NCBI GenBank assembly: GCA_007449985.2 | Contig: VIIQ02000246.1 | Location: 1-64,000, forward strand | Source: Desmodesmus armatus | Taxonomy: Eukaryota; Chlorophyta; Chlorophyceae; Sphaeropleales; Scenedesmaceae | Direction: 5' to 3' | DNA: 64,000 nucleotides | In this document: positions 12,001 to 25,600 of the stretch, piece after piece | Position numbering within the stretch: the stretch's first letter is position 1 | Layout: each line of letters opens with the position of its first letter | Program-made: the position numbers and the translations under genes | The notes under the pieces: generated by a model | Databases searched by the model: none | Seen by the model: only the letters and a program-made list of their open reading frames with translations | Told to the model about the DNA's origin: nothing

Positions 12001-12483
12001 ATGGGCCAGGGTGTCGGGGGAAACTGTGGAGCTGTGAAGGGCGAGGAAGCGCAGTGCTGGGAGCACTATTGCTGCAGATCTGGACTGTGCTGAGCTGCCG
12101 CTGCTGCTGCAGACCACCAGTGCACAGTTGTTGAGGTGCAGGAGCTCCAATTTTGCAAGTCCTGCACTGGGTAGCTGCAGCTGCACCAGGTAACTGACTG
12201 ATTGTTGGTGCTTTGGCACCCTTATGACCTTGAGCACCTCCCTGCCTTGCTGTTGCACCCAGCTGCTCAGCCCAGTGGCTACTGCAGGATTCCAGCGTGC
12301 CAAAGATACCACGGACGTGGCTGCAACTGCTGCAGCGGCCCAGGACTTGCAGACAAGGGCGGCATAGGCAAGGCGATCGTGCTGGGGTAGCCACTTCAGG
12401 ATGTTGACCAACGCTGACTCAGGGACACCCAGGAAGGGGGCAGCTGCCTGGTGCTCCTGCTTGTGTTTTGGATTTACATCCAT
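9058..12483 (-). CDS. F-box-like / leucine-rich-repeat protein, paralogue 2 (LRR-2), intact
   Basis: Five exons on the minus strand: 12483-11686, 11264-11118, 10831-10271, 9776-9537 and 9153-9058. All junctions are phase 0, giving 613 aa. Start ATG is 12481-12483; an in-frame ATG at 12528 would add 15 aa. The N-terminal F-box-like core is VPESALVNILKWLPQHDRL followed by VCKSWAAAAV. LRR segments include LQLNLRHEGASNAALAQLS and LTALTELTLDGLDHHLMGQL. The end is PPDVWQQL and an acidic Tyr/Asp tail (MMYDYDDYSDSD). The 561-nt third exon is one block where LRR-1 has four exons and three introns. Exon 4 is 240 nt in both genes. A substrate-receptor role is inferred from the fold. Exon 2 has two partial echoes upstream. 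Confidence 0.85.
11335..11530 (-). repeat. Two echoes of LRR-2 exon 2 start
   Basis: The exon-2 acceptor and first codons (11264 reading leftwards, EGDLPAGGWPH) are repeated, with the preceding intron segment, at about 11335-11425 and more degraded at 11470-11530. Each copy keeps TGCTGCAG|GA(G/A)G, so alternative acceptors exist. Confidence 0.8.
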
Positions 12484-13111
12484 GGCTTCGAGCATAAAGC
12501 ATAAGCTGCAAGGCTGTGAACGCAACAAAAACGACAGCAGTTGTCATGTGCGGGGTGTTGGACTGGCTTGATGAGGGAGTGGGTACGTTGGGCATCAGCG
12601 GTGCACAGGGTTGGGTATGAACACAAACAGCTGATTTCGTGGGAGGATGAAGCCCCCTGACGCACCTGGGTTTTGGGTCAGAATATCACAACAGATCAGA
12701 CCAAACTGCCAGGCTGGCGGGAAGTTCTTCTGGTACAACAAAGGAAAGGACACCTGCTTAAATGCAGTGAGCCTTGCTACTTGAATATGTGTTTTGATGG
12801 ATGATGCAAGAGTGTGTAGAGCATCTGAGTAGTGATAATACAGCTGGGTATGGATCACACACAGCCTGATTCAGTTTCACACCAGATCTGAACATTGGAA
12901 CCAACAAGTGCTTCCTTCAGCTTATTGGGATAACGTGCTTGCTTCACGTTGGTCTTAGTCTACCAGCAGGTTTTGGCTTGAACCTCTCATGAAGCATCGT
13001 TGCGGCATGCACAAGCGTTCATTGTGCCCCTCAGCAGTAGCTCCAGCTGTAATGAAACTGCTGAGTTGCTTCCAGCTCTCCTGCTGACCGGGCTCGGACC
13101 AGTTTTCCGTG
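12484..13111. other. Divergent intergenic/promoter region, LRR-2 and dynamin gene
   Basis: 628 bp separate the LRR-2 and dynamin starts. Part of it (about 12700-12900) resembles 2530-2760 upstream of LRR-1 in the same plus orientation (shared AAACTGCCAGGCTGGCGGGA). Because the two LRR genes point in opposite directions, this is a dispersed repeat and not a shared promoter. No TATA box was identified. Confidence 0.55.
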
Positions 13112-16100
13112 ATGGCCCTCAGTAGCGCTGAGGGCTACGTGAAACTCAAGTCTGGAACAGCAGATCTTTTGCATGATGTCGGGGAGTCCCTTGCTTCCCT
13201 CTTGGATGCACCAGCTTCTGAACACCATGAAGAGGCCCACATTGACCTCACGCAGCAGCTGGGCTCCTTCTTTGGCTGCTACTACAAGCTGCGCAAGAGG
13301 CTTGAGCGTGACTGCCTCAGCGTCGCTGTGCTGGCCCTCACCAAGAGCGGTAAGCAGGTGGTCTTGATGGACTTGCATGAACATTGTTCTCCTCAGATCT
13401 GAGCTCAATGACCTTCAGTCACTGTGTGTGATAGATACGTTGCATGTTCAATCAATGTACGTGGCAGTTGGCCAAACGAGCCTGCATGGGCAGAGATCTG
13501 GATACACTGGTACTGGTCCAGCCTACCCGTGCTCAACTACTGTCTTTGCCAAAATCGCGCGTGCACCTTCTGCACCTTCTTCAACACTTCATGCAACTGC
13601 TTTTCAATGTTTCCCGCTCTTTTTCACCAGGCAAAAGCACGCTGATCAACGCTTTCCTCGCCAACGAGGTCCTCCCAGTCAACAACGTGCCCGAGACAGC
13701 CCGTATCTGCCGCATCAAGCACGTCCCAACTGCTTCATGCCCCGAACCCATCCTCGAACTCACGATCTCAGCAGCAGCAGGCACCAGCAGGAGCGGCAGC
13801 TTGGCTTCTGCAGGGTCTACTGCTCTGGGCCTTGACAGCAGCAGCAGTTTGGGGACAAGTCCCAGCAGCACAGCAGATGGTGTGGCAGGGTTTGTAAATC
13901 GCAGTTGCAGTATGGACAGCGGGGAGGGGGCCACAGAGGTGTTGGTGGGTGCTGCGGCCATTCGGGAGCACCTGCAGCAGCTGAACAGGGACGTGAGGGC
14001 AAGGGAGCACCTGCGCAACGATGAGAAGGTGAGCTGCTGGCGGGCGCGGGGGGGGGGGGGGGGGGGGGGGGGTACATCGGGATGTTTGGGGGGGGTTAGG
14101 GGTTTGGTGTTGGGAAGGTGAGAAGGTTTTGGGGAGGTGGGAAGTTGTGTGAGGGAAGTCGAGAAGGGGTGACAGGGGAGGGGGGAGCAGGAGGGGCAGG
14201 TGGGCCTGCAGTTGTGCAGGAGCACCTGCAGCAGGGATGTGAGGACAAGGGAGCACCCGCGCTACTATGTCGAGGTGTTTTGGGGGGGGGGGGGGGCGGT
14301 AAGCCCCCTTTGGGGGCGGCAGGCGGGACAATGTGGTAGTTGGGGGATGAACAGGGTGTGAGAGATGGGGGTTGGCAGACGGGACAACTTGGGAGCTGCA
14401 CGTGCTGCTGGTTCTTCATTACGTCTGGGTTTCCCTCCCCTTCTGTTTTCTTGCACCCCTGTCGTCTCAAGCATGTCCGTGGTTGCTGCCTGCTGTCAAT
14501 GCCTGCAGATCCTGAACATCAGTGCTCCCCTGGTGGTATTGGACAGCACTGCTGCTGCAGCTGCTGGTGCTGCTGGCCCTTTATCAGGCTCTAGCTCCAC
14601 TCTTGACCTGTCTGGCATTCAGCTGTGCCTGCTGGACACACCAGGACCCAACGAGGCTGGAGAGGAGGGACTCAAGTACCAGGTGGGATGTTTATGGGGA
14701 GGGGGGACTAGCAGTCCTTTTGGGAAGGGAGATGTGGAGCAGCCTTTGTGACCCCCCCCCCCCCGGGGCAAGAGTGAGGTGGTGTTTGTTTGTGTGGTTT
14801 CAGAATGTGGTTTACTCCTACGTGTGTGTGGTGAGACTGGGTTACTGTCTGCCGCTGGACACACCGGGACCCAACGAGGCGGGACAGGGGCACTCAAGTA
14901 CCAGGTAAAAATGGAATGGTTGACACTTGACCGCCTGTGTGCTACATTTTGCTGGCAGTCACATGCAGCTTGCTGTTCCCCTGCCCCCTTTATTGCACAG
15001 GTTGAGCGTCTGTTGGGTCGTGTTGATGCCGCCATTTATCTCCAACACTGACAGACATCCCTTGGCAGCTGACACCTCATGCTGCGGTTTTATTTCACCC
15101 CCCCCCCCCCGGGCCAATGCACAGGTTGAGCGTCTGTTGGGTCGTGTTGATGCGGCCATCTACCTGCTGGACTACACAAAGCTCAAGACAGCTGAGGAGG
15201 CAGGAGTGCTCAGCAGGCTGAAGGACGTGAATCCTACACTGGTCAAGAGACTGTGCAGCAGGCTGTTTTTTGCAGGTGGGTGGCTTCGTGTGTGTGTGTG
15301 TGTGGGGGGGGGGGGTCGTGTTGCCAATGTTGTTCGGGGGTTGGGTTGGGGGTGAGGGGCTTGATTGTGGTGAGGAGGCAGGGGTGCTCAGCAGGCTGAA
15401 GGGTATCAAACCCTACACTTGTCAAGAGGCTGTGCAGCAGGCTCTTCTTTGCAGGTGGGGGTCTGTGTGCATTTGGGGGTGGGGGGGAGTGCTTGGGGGT
15501 TGCTTGGGGTGTGTTGGTGAGGAGGGGTGTTGCGCACGCGGAAATGGTCACCCATACAATGAAGCGCATTTGCAGCACGATATCCTTTTGCAGGCAAGGG
15601 AGTGTGCAGTGTGCACGTGTGTGCCTGGAATTTGGCTTGTGCGTACAGTTGTGGGTTTGGGGGGGGGTGCATATGTGGGGTGTGTTTGGGTAGTGTGACT
15701 GATTAGGGTGTGGAGGCAGGGATTTTGAGCAGGCTGAAGGTTTTCAACAGACTTGGACAGGCAGATATCATGTCGGGTAGCATACACCCCTGTTTTGCCT
15801 TGAGATTAGGCAGGACCCTGCTCTGGCGCCAGGCCATGGCGTCTTGGTGCCGCAGCAGGGGTCTGCCCGGTTGTTCAGGCAGATTGAGCGTGGGGGTGGC
15901 ACTCGTGTCTTTTGGTACCCAATACGTGCGTCGCTGTGCTTGCAATGATGCCAGACAAGTCACACACCAGACATTTGCTATGGCACAATAGCTTGATCTT
16001 GGGGCAAGACCATGTTGCACAGCACCAAGCCAACAGGTGAACACGGTAAAAAAAAAACAGGTGAACACTCAGCTGTCCTTTGTTCTCATGCTTGAGCTTG

Positions 16101-19100
16101 AGACCGACTCACAGCTGAATGTCAAAGTGTTGGTTGTGTGCCTGTGACCGCTGCTCGTGTCCAAGGGGTGTCTCCTGCATACTGCTAGGGGCCTTTGTGC
16201 AACAGTGGGCAACAGCCAGGGGCCTGGGCACACGGGGTGTTGCATTCTTCACTGCAGCGGGTTCAAGAGTATTTTCATTATGCTGAGCAGGGTATGGTGT
16301 ACATGTGCGTGCATGCGGGCGTGATCCAAAGCGTGATCCAGCTCAGTGATTTTTTAGTTGGCGATTTCGCCAAATTTGGCGAATTTGAGGTAATTCCTTT
16401 GGCTAAAAGGAAAAATTGCAGGCCACTTTTCGCCAAATTCTGTCGCCAAATGAAATTCAGGGGTACCCCAGTGTCGCCAAACCTGGTGCCAAAAAAAATT
16501 ACTGGTGGTGCTGTGTGTCGCCAAAAGCCTAATTGCTGAAAAGTTCCCGGCCTGGGCCCCGCTGGCGCGTGGCCTGGTACCTGCCTGTTACGGTTGCTTG
16601 CTACAGCCTGACCGCCAACTGTCGGGTGCTGTGCCGGCACGGCAAGCTTGGAATGGTGCTCTATCCAACACCCAATCACCGTGTGATCTCGTTCAAGCCA
16701 CCAGCTCAAGCTGTGATGCTCCTGCTCGTTTAACTTGTATGGCCGCTCGGCCTAGAAAGCCAAAGCTTGTACCACAGGGGCAGCTGACAATCTCCTCGTT
16801 CTTTGTTGGCGGTACACGCACCTTCGTTGAGCTCCCTGCCCAGGAGCAGCCAGCTGTGGGCAACCCACAGCCACCAGTCCTCCCACCTAGTTTTCCTACT
16901 GCTGGTGGCCGTAACCAGCAGCAGAACGAGGGTCTTATCGGTGGCAATGGCCAGCAGGACAGCCAACAGATCCACTTTATGAAGGCTTGGGATGGTTGTG
17001 TTGGAGCCTACAACATGTGACTCATAGAGTTCAATTCCTGGTGATGACAAGCTAGGGCTGAGGGGTACTGCATTGCCATCAAAGGGGTCAGGGGCCATCC
17101 ACCAGCAGCACAAGCACATAAGGCAACAAGAGCAGGAGTAAAGACACTTTTTGGCTGTGTCGCCAAATTTATTGGGGTGGGAAGGCTGTATTGCCAAAAA
17201 TAGGTTTGTAACTGTACTTGGCTTTGTCGCCAAATTTATTGGGGTGGCATGGCCTTGGCGCCAAACCTGTCGCCAAAAAAATTGGCCCCTAGGATTTTTT
17301 CGCCAACTATCGCCAAGGGTCCAAACCTTAAAAAAAACACTGATCCAGCTGTTGGCTTACTTGGCGCCATGGCTGCCTGCATGTGTTGTGGCGGGATGCC
17401 TTTTGGGCGCAGGCCAGGGTCAAATGGGGCGATCTGTGCCGTACCACAGTGCCTCTTGGACCTGGGTTTGTGCCCAAGAGGTTCTCCCTGCAGTGGACCG
17501 TTGTGGGGCGGGGCGGTGGCGGTGTGTTTTTTGTGTGGGCCCTGCTACTGTTTCAGCAGGGAGCAGGGCACTTACTGTAACGACTGAAAAGGATTGGCAG
17601 CATGCGATGAGGACGTCACTTGGAACAGGTCAAGGTCGAGGTCGCCCTGCTTATGGCATCAGTGGTGCAACTCTGACCTGTGCCTGTACTCAAGAGGTGT
17701 CCACGCAGTGTGCTTGGCTGTTGCAGGACGGGGGCGGTGGCTACTGTTAAGATGCATCATGTGTCTGTTGTTGTTCAGCAACAGGCAGGGCACTGTCGAA
17801 GTGCAGCACTGACCGGAAAAAGCGGTATCAGGCCCCATTTGGAGCAGGTTATCGGTATCCTGCTTCACACTGCAGAGTGCCTTTGACCTGGGTTTGTGGT
17901 CAACAGTCCCCCCCCCTTGCAGTGTGTTGTGGCCGTCTTTTCCTGGGGGTCCGGGGGTGTTGGTTTATGTTGGGGGTATAGCATCATGTGTTCGTGCGGT
18001 GAGTGTCTGCTATCGTCAAGCAGAGGACACTTTTGTACCGACTGATTGTGACTGGCACCAGGAAGCATCAGGACGTCACCTCAGGACAGGTCAAGGTCGA
18101 TGTCCGCCTGCTGATGGGATCAGTGGTGCGACTCTGACCTGTGCCTGTGCTCAAGAGGTGTCCCGTGCAGTGTGCTTGGCTGTTGCAGGACGGGGGCGGT
18201 GGTTACTGTTGCATCATATGTCTGTTGTTGTTCAGCAACAGGCAGGGCACTGTCGAAGTGCAGCACTGACCAACAGAAGCGGTATCAGGGTCCGTCAGGA
18301 GCACGAGGTGAGGTCATCGGTATCCTGCTTCACACTGCAGAGTGCCTTTGACCTGGGTTTGTGGTCAACAGTCCCCCCCGCCTTGCAGTGTGTTGTGGCC
18401 GTCTTTTCCTGGGGGTCCGGGGTGTTGGTTTATGTTGGGGGTATAGCATCATGTGTCCGTGTGGTGAGTGTCTGCTATCGTCAAGCAGAGGACACTTTTG
18501 TACCGACTGATTGTGACTGGCACCAGGAAGAATCAGGACGTCAACTCTGAACAGGTCAAGGTCAATGTCGCGCTACATGGCATCATTGGTGCGATTCTGA
18601 CCTGCGCCTGTGCTCAGGAGGTGTCCCGTGCAGTGTGCTTGGCTGCTGCAGGGCGATGGGGGTACATGCATTGGCGCGGGTGATGTGGCTGCATGGCAGC
18701 GTGTGTAGCTGCTGCATCGGCCTCTGTCGGGGTGCCAACAAGTCCACCTCCCCCCCCCCCCCCACACACACACACACACGCCCCCCCCCCCCCATATTGA
18801 GTCTTCGGTCACTGACGCCATTGTTGGGTGCTGCAGCTTAGCCATAGCAGACAGAGTGGTGGTTGGCTACCAGGGGGGGATACATGCCTCATGTGTTTGT
18901 TTTTTTGGGGGGGAAGGTTGTTACAAGTGGATAGTTTCACTGCTGAGCGGTACCAGTTTGTGTTTTTGATCCCTGCTGAGGCCTTGTGCAGTTGGTCCAT
19001 GTTGCACTGACTTCTGAGTCCTGCAAAAGATTTGACACAGGCGGGACTAGGATGTCTCTTGGGCACAGGCAAAGGTCAGATTTTATTGCCCAGCTCAGCT

Positions 19101-22100
19101 GTGTGAAGCTCTGACCTGTGCCTGTGCTCATCAGGTGTTGCCTGCTCTTAGCTGTCGCGGGACGGAGCAGTGGCTACCAGGGGGTACATGCATGATGTGT
19201 TGGTGTTGCTAATGCGTGTTTACCCTCAGTGTGTTTGGCCAACATGCAGCCCAATAGCTTGGGGGAATCGCTGGAGGCTCGCTGGCTAGCGCCAAGCTTG
19301 GGACCCTGTCCCCAATTTCCCAATTACTGTACTGTACTTGAATCAGGCGGGATCAGGATGTCTCCTGGGCATAGGCCAAGGTCAGGCCTGATGAACAGCA
19401 GAACAGCTGTGTTGAGCTCTGACCTGTGCCTGTGCTCATGAGGTGTCAACTGCAGTGCGCTAGGCCGTTGCGGGGCGCAACAAGCTGCCTGCACCCCTGC
19501 CCTGCCGCCCAGTCACCACTCTAACAGAAGTTGTCCCCTGCCTTTGGCCTAGCCCCCCCCCCCCCCCAGCTGTTGGTCAGCCCTGACGTGCATTGCCATA
19601 CATAGTACCCAAAAATAGGCCACTAATTGCACCTGCTCTACTAGTTGGTAGTCCTCTTCAAAACACCTGGCTTGTCTAGAAGGTGCGTTTGTGTTGCAAG
19701 GCCACTTGTCAGTGCGGCATGAGCCGTTTTTGGTCCTTGCTGAGCTCAGCTGAAACTGAACTGCAGCAATGCACCAGCTTTGGCTTATGCTGCGCTGTTG
19801 GTGGGCTGCTGTATGGACCTTCGCGGTATCCGAATAAGCATGCAGCAGCAGTCTTGTAGCATCTGTTCAGATGCGTTCATGTTTGGGACGTGCAAGGGAG
19901 GTGAGGTATGGTGTGGCGTGCTTGTTTTTGGTGGGTGTGCAGTGTGCTGAATGATGATTTGGTCACCTATTGGGGGCTGCCCATCTGCCCCCCCCCCCCC
20001 GGTCCTGCTGTCCCTGCCCCCCTTGTGAACATTGGCTGATGCCTTTTGATACTCTGCACCCCTTGCCCCTGTGCCCCTCCCAGCTGTATGCTGAACGATA
20101 AGGAGACTGATCACTGGTAGCAGGTTGCAACATGCCAGCCGCTGGTGTCTCTCAACACCCCCCCCCCCCCCGTTTTGCCCCTCTCAGTGAACAAGATGGA
20201 CCAAGCTGATGAGAGCTGTGGGCTGAATGATGAGGAAACCATTCACTGGTAGCAGGTTGCAACGTGCCAACTGCTGACTCTCCTCACCCCACCCCCCCTG
20301 CGTCCCCCCCCCCCCCCGGTCCTGCTACTCCCAGTGAACAAGATGGACCAAGCTGATGAGAGCTGTGGGCTGAATGATGAGGAGACACGCGCCTATGTGG
20401 CTGAGATCGTGACACAGCAGCTCAACTGCCCTGACTTCAAGCTGCACCCTGATCAGGTGGGTGGGTGTGTTGTGACACGTGCTGCGCAATAGTCACTCGC
20501 ATGTCTGTGGTGGTGTGTGCCTGTGGGCAGGGGTACAGCGCACAGGTTGAGGGTGGCTGTCATGGTGACTAGGATGCGAATTTCTGCCTCACTTCCTTAA
20601 CTGGAAGTTACTGCCTTGCTGGCCATTGCTGCCTGGAGTTGTTGATGCCCTGCTGGCCTGGCATGTGACTAACCATCCCGTTGGTGCTGTTCTGCCTGTG
20701 TTGTGTCCTATTCTGCAGGTGCTGCTGCTGTCAGCGTGCGCTGCTGCCCCCTCCTGATCCTCAGTGACTGCAGCAACGCTGGCATAGCCTTCTGAACAAC
20801 CCCACTAGTTCAACATGTACGCACGCCTCCCTTCCTTTGTCTGCACTCCCCCCCCCTGCAGGTGCTGCTGCTGTCGGCGCGTGATGCCCTGCTGTCCCGC
20901 CTCATCCTGAGCGGTCGCAGTGACACTGCCAACACACAGCGCTTCAGCCGTGTTGCATTCGGCGCCTACAACCCCAGGTAACCACTTTCTCTATGTGGAG
21001 CGCATCCAGACATGAGGTGCATCCAGACATAGTGTGTGCATAGACAGCAGGCGGCTTGTAGCGCGTACAGTAGGCGTCTGGGTTTGTGCTTGGTTGGCAG
21101 CCCCACATACTGAAGCAAACTTGGGGTTCGTTATGTTGCTGGTTTCCCAGTTGTGGGGTTCTGTCAGAGTGTCAACGTTCTAGCGTCGCTTTTTTTTATG
21201 CTGACGCTGCCCCATCCCCTGTGCACAGGCCTCGCGGCCGCAACAGCGCCGCGGCTAGCCCCAACTCCCTGCCAGGGTCGGGTGGTCGCAGCTTGGAGGA
21301 GTGCCGGGCTGCTGCTGCCGGTTTGCTGGAGGGTTCTGGTGTACCGGAGCTGGAGGAGAGGGTGCTGGGCTTCCTGTGTGAGGCGGCTGCTGGGGTCAAA
21401 CTCATGGCAACACTGGATGACACAGGACGACTGCTGGCTGAGGTGGGTTTGGGTTTGGGCTTGGGGTTGGCAGCTTGAGCTGTCGTGTGCAGCTTCTGTT
21501 CTCTGTGGCATGGTCAACATCCCAAACTCTAGCTCATTGGGCGACGTTTGTTTAGGGAGGAGCAGCAATGCAGTGGTGGGGTGGGGTGTGCCTGAGCTGG
21601 AGGAGAGGGTGCTCGGTTTCTTGTGTGAGGCAGCCGCGGGGGTCAAACTCATGGCTACTTTGGATGACACAGGACGACTGCTGGCCGAGGTGGGTGGTAT
21701 GGGGCTGTTGTACATCATATGCAGTGCTTCATTATTTTAGTGTGCCATTGCACAAGGCCTGCTCATTGGGCTACCTATAAGCTGGGCAAGTGTCAAAGCA
21801 ATGGTGGGATAGGGGCGGGGGAGAGGGTGCTGGGTTTCCTGTGTGAGGCTGCTGCGGGTTCGAAAATGATGGCAACACTGGATGACACAGGACGACTGCT
21901 GGCTGAGGTGCGTTGTGAGGAGATTTTGTGATGCAACCACGCAAGTGCTGTCCTTTGCTGTATTGAAAATTTCAGACATAGACATGTGTGCACTCGTGTC
22001 GTCTCCCTAATACACTTTTCCCACCTCCAGAGAGGGGCCACGCGTGCTGTGTTCCTCCTCCTGTGTTTAACTCTGTTTTGGGTAACATGCTGAGCTCACA

Positions 22101-22654
22101 CTGGCTGCTGCTGCTGCTGCTGCTGCAGGTGTCTAATATCACGAGCAGCTGCCGTGCCGCCCTGGCTGCCAGCAGCAGTGCACTGGCCGACAAGACTGCT
22201 GCCCTGCAGTGTGAGCTGGATGCCACTCTGTCACACTTTGACGGCATTGTGGAGGGGACTGCTGAGCTGGAGGTGGAGGTCACAGATGAGGTGAGGGGGT
22301 GGTGTTTTTTTGGGGTGGGGGGAGCTTTTTTGGGGGGAGGGGGGCGCCCGCTTTTTTGAAGGGGGATGGGGGGGGGGGCTGTTACATGTGGATGCTTGTA
22401 CCGATGGGCAATACTCTCCGCTTTGTACAGGATGTGGTTGTGGGGGTTGAGTGCGCAGTGGGACGTGCGTGTACGTGAGAGTGTGGGGTCGAGGTGGGTA
22501 GTGGGTGGTAGGATGCAGGAAGCTTCATGTGGATGCCTCTGTCACACTTTGATGGCGTTGTGGAGGGAACTGCCGAGCTGGAGGTGGAGGTCACATATGA
22601 GGTGAGGGGGTGTTTGGCATAGAGGATGCTTGTGTAGGTAGTGTGTGAGGCGGG

Positions 22655-22690
<36 letters not shown>

Positions 22691-25600
22691 GTGCTGGCTT
22701 TTCCAGGGGGTTGTGGCTGTGGGGGTACGGTGCACAATGGTGACGCGTGTGTATGTGTGTGGCCGGCCCGGGGGGGGGGGGCAGGGGTTGGGGGAGGGGT
22801 ATGGGGTTCAATTCACTCAGTGAATTGAAGGGGTCCAATTCACTCCAAGTCCACGAGCAGCCAGTCCGCGGCTGATACGGAATCTTTGAGCATATGTAGA
22901 GTCGAGTTGGAGCCCTTGCGGAGCCAGCCTGAGAGTGCTACTGTTGTGTCAGCACCAACCTGATCACGATTCAATTCACTCGAGCAGGCCCGCAGCGCCA
23001 TGCTGGCCCACGTGCGCTAGCAATACTAGCTCGAACGATTTAGATTCAACGTTCCGTACCCATGTCGCGTTGCAAAGCGAAGTCAGCTGGCAGTGATCCA
23101 GCCAGACACTCTACTGCTGCTGAGCAAGAAGAGCAGCTCAAGCGACAACGTCTGGCAGCTGACAATGCCCCTATCGACTACACGAGTGGATATCTCAAGC
23201 CTGGCACAGAGCTGCCTAGCCTGTGGCTCAGGGCACGTCAGAATGACTGCAGCCTGGGGCGGGTGCTGTTGACACCACCCAGCACCACCCAGCAGGCCAT
23301 GCTGCAGGAGCGCCACACATATGGTCAGGACTTTGCCGTCTTCAACCCCCTGCGTAAGTGCTGAGGTCTCCAGGGCATGCAGCAGAGCATCAGAATTCAG
23401 CAGCAGAGTCTGGCCAGCAACGGCACAGATTACAAGGGCCGAAGCAGTACTGGCAGACAGCAGGTGTTGGAATCCCCCCTGACCCGTCTGTTTTGTTCCC
23501 CTGCAGGTGACTCACTCAGTACTGCAAGATTGGTCAGCTGAGGTTCCCCAAGTGCCGGCGGTGTGGGGTACTGCCGGGCAATGGGTGGAGGCAGGGCACC
23601 CGCTGTATCCTGCTGCTGGATGGCCAGCAGAAGGTGTTCAGCCAGGGCATGACACACTAGGGACACACCAGCCACAATGGTGAGCTTCAAGCAGTGTGGT
23701 GTGTTGATAGTACACTGCTTCGACAGCTGTTGTTTCCATTGAGGCTGGGTTGCTCGCACTGGGTGATTCAACCGCTCACTGCGCTGCTTCTTGTTTTCAG
23801 TGTGGGTTTCCCATGAGATTGGACGCTGCTGCATGCCGTGTTGAAACTACTGTGCCCTTGCTTCTGTGACTGCAGAGTACACCTTCAGCCCTTGGGACAT
23901 GGCTGGAACTCAACTTTCAAGCCTGCCCTGCCTTGGGTGGAGGTGTTTCTGACCCGATGCAGCTGGTGCACAAAGGCATGCTGAGTGGTGAGTGCTGAGC
24001 TGGCTAGCTGTGCTGGGCAGGGTCATCAAACTTGGCTGGGCTGAGCTGGGGCATGTTGGTGCTGTTGCTGTCGGCAGCTGAGGCTTCGTACATGCTAGTA
24101 CCAACCATACTGCCAGGTGCTGACACGGCAGGGATGTCTTCTTGTTGTGTTTGCAGACCCCCCTTGTGTCAGCTTGTACGTGGAGGTGGGCCAGAGCAAG
24201 CGAGCTGACTCTGTGGCACTGCCAGTGTGGCAGGTCCAAGAATGAGGCAGCCAACCTTGAGGGGAGCGCAGCCTGCACACCACAGCCAAATGGCACAGCT
24301 CACTGCAACAGGTGAGGGGCAGCAGAGGACCCATGGGCAGTGATTGATTAGGACACACTTGTGTAGGTGGCTGAGGGGAGACGAGACCCTGCAAGAGGGT
24401 TTTGCACATGGTGTTTTCTTCACAGTGTAGATATCGACACCTAGCTGCCTGACTGTGTTGTGTATGTATACCAGCAATGTAATTCATGTAACAAGTGGAT
24501 GTATTTTGCACATGGCTGCTCCAGCTCACAAGCTGCCTGCTTTGTGTATCTGCAACTGCTTTATGCTGCAGGCTTTGCAGACCCCCCCCCCCAAAGCGCC
24601 GTCGCAGGGCTGCTGACAGTAACAGCTGCACTGCTGGTGAAAAGGGGGCAGATGAGGATACGCAGCCAGCCCTCAAGCAGTGGCGCCAGCAGCAGACCCC
24701 CAGCTGGGCACCAGAAAGGGTTGCAACTGGGTTGGCAGCTGATGCAGTTGTGGGTGAGGTGCGAGGAGAGGAGGAGCAGCAACTGTTCATGCAGCTGCTG
24801 CCCAGTTTCTTCCAGCCGACAGCAGCAACCTCTCTGAGGCTGCCAGCAAGCAGTGTTGACTTCAGGGCCATGCCAGACGCTGGAATGCACAGGTGCCACT
24901 ATTGCACGGGGCTGGGAAGGCATTCACCTACAAGCAGGTCTTGCAGCTCAGGAGCACTTCACCAAGGTCAGCATCCAGCACGGGCAGTCACTAGCTACCC
25001 AGCAAGTTCAGGACAGAGCAGCAATGGCAGCAGCTGCTGCTGCTGGCAGCAATGGAGGCTGCTGCTGTTGCTGTTGCTGCTGCAAGTACAGATGGAGCAG
25101 CAGCTGGCTGCAGTAAGGAAGATGCTGCTGCTGTTGAAGCAGCAGCAGCAGCAGGCAGGGGCAATGTCAGCAGCAAATGGCTTGGCAGGGTATCTTTGGG
25201 AAGCCCAGTGCAGCACCAGTGGCAGCAGTAAGCAGCCAACCAAGGGGTCCAGGGAAGGGTGGTGCTCGGGCCAACAAGAAGAGTGTGCTACGCACACTGG
25301 TGAGGATGCAGCAGCAGGTAGCAGCTGGCCAGCTGCCGCGAGATCAACCTCTGACAGTAGATGCAGCAAGTGCTTTCGCCGGGGGTGTGCAGGCAACGCA
25401 TGCACACAAGCATGCGTTGCCTGCACACAAGCATAAGTGCACCTTCTGCAAGTGCTCAGGTTGCCAGAAAGGCAGTTGTGTGCTTGTGATTTGGTTGTGT
25501 TTGGTTGGGTGATGTCGAAGTGGTCCTATGTGACACATGCTACTAGCATGTTTTGTCCACAGTAATTATTAGCATGACACGTATATTTTCTATGTGGTAT

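Noticed and set aside
2530..12900. Shared promoter of LRR-1 and LRR-2 (similar sequence at 2530-2760 and 12700-12900)
   Set aside because: The copies are in the same orientation while the genes are opposed, so it is better seen as a dispersed repeat.
21593..21909. Two additional real dynamin exons encoding LDDTGRLLAE
   Set aside because: Neither copy has a convincing acceptor, and exon 7 to exon 8 phases already match without them.
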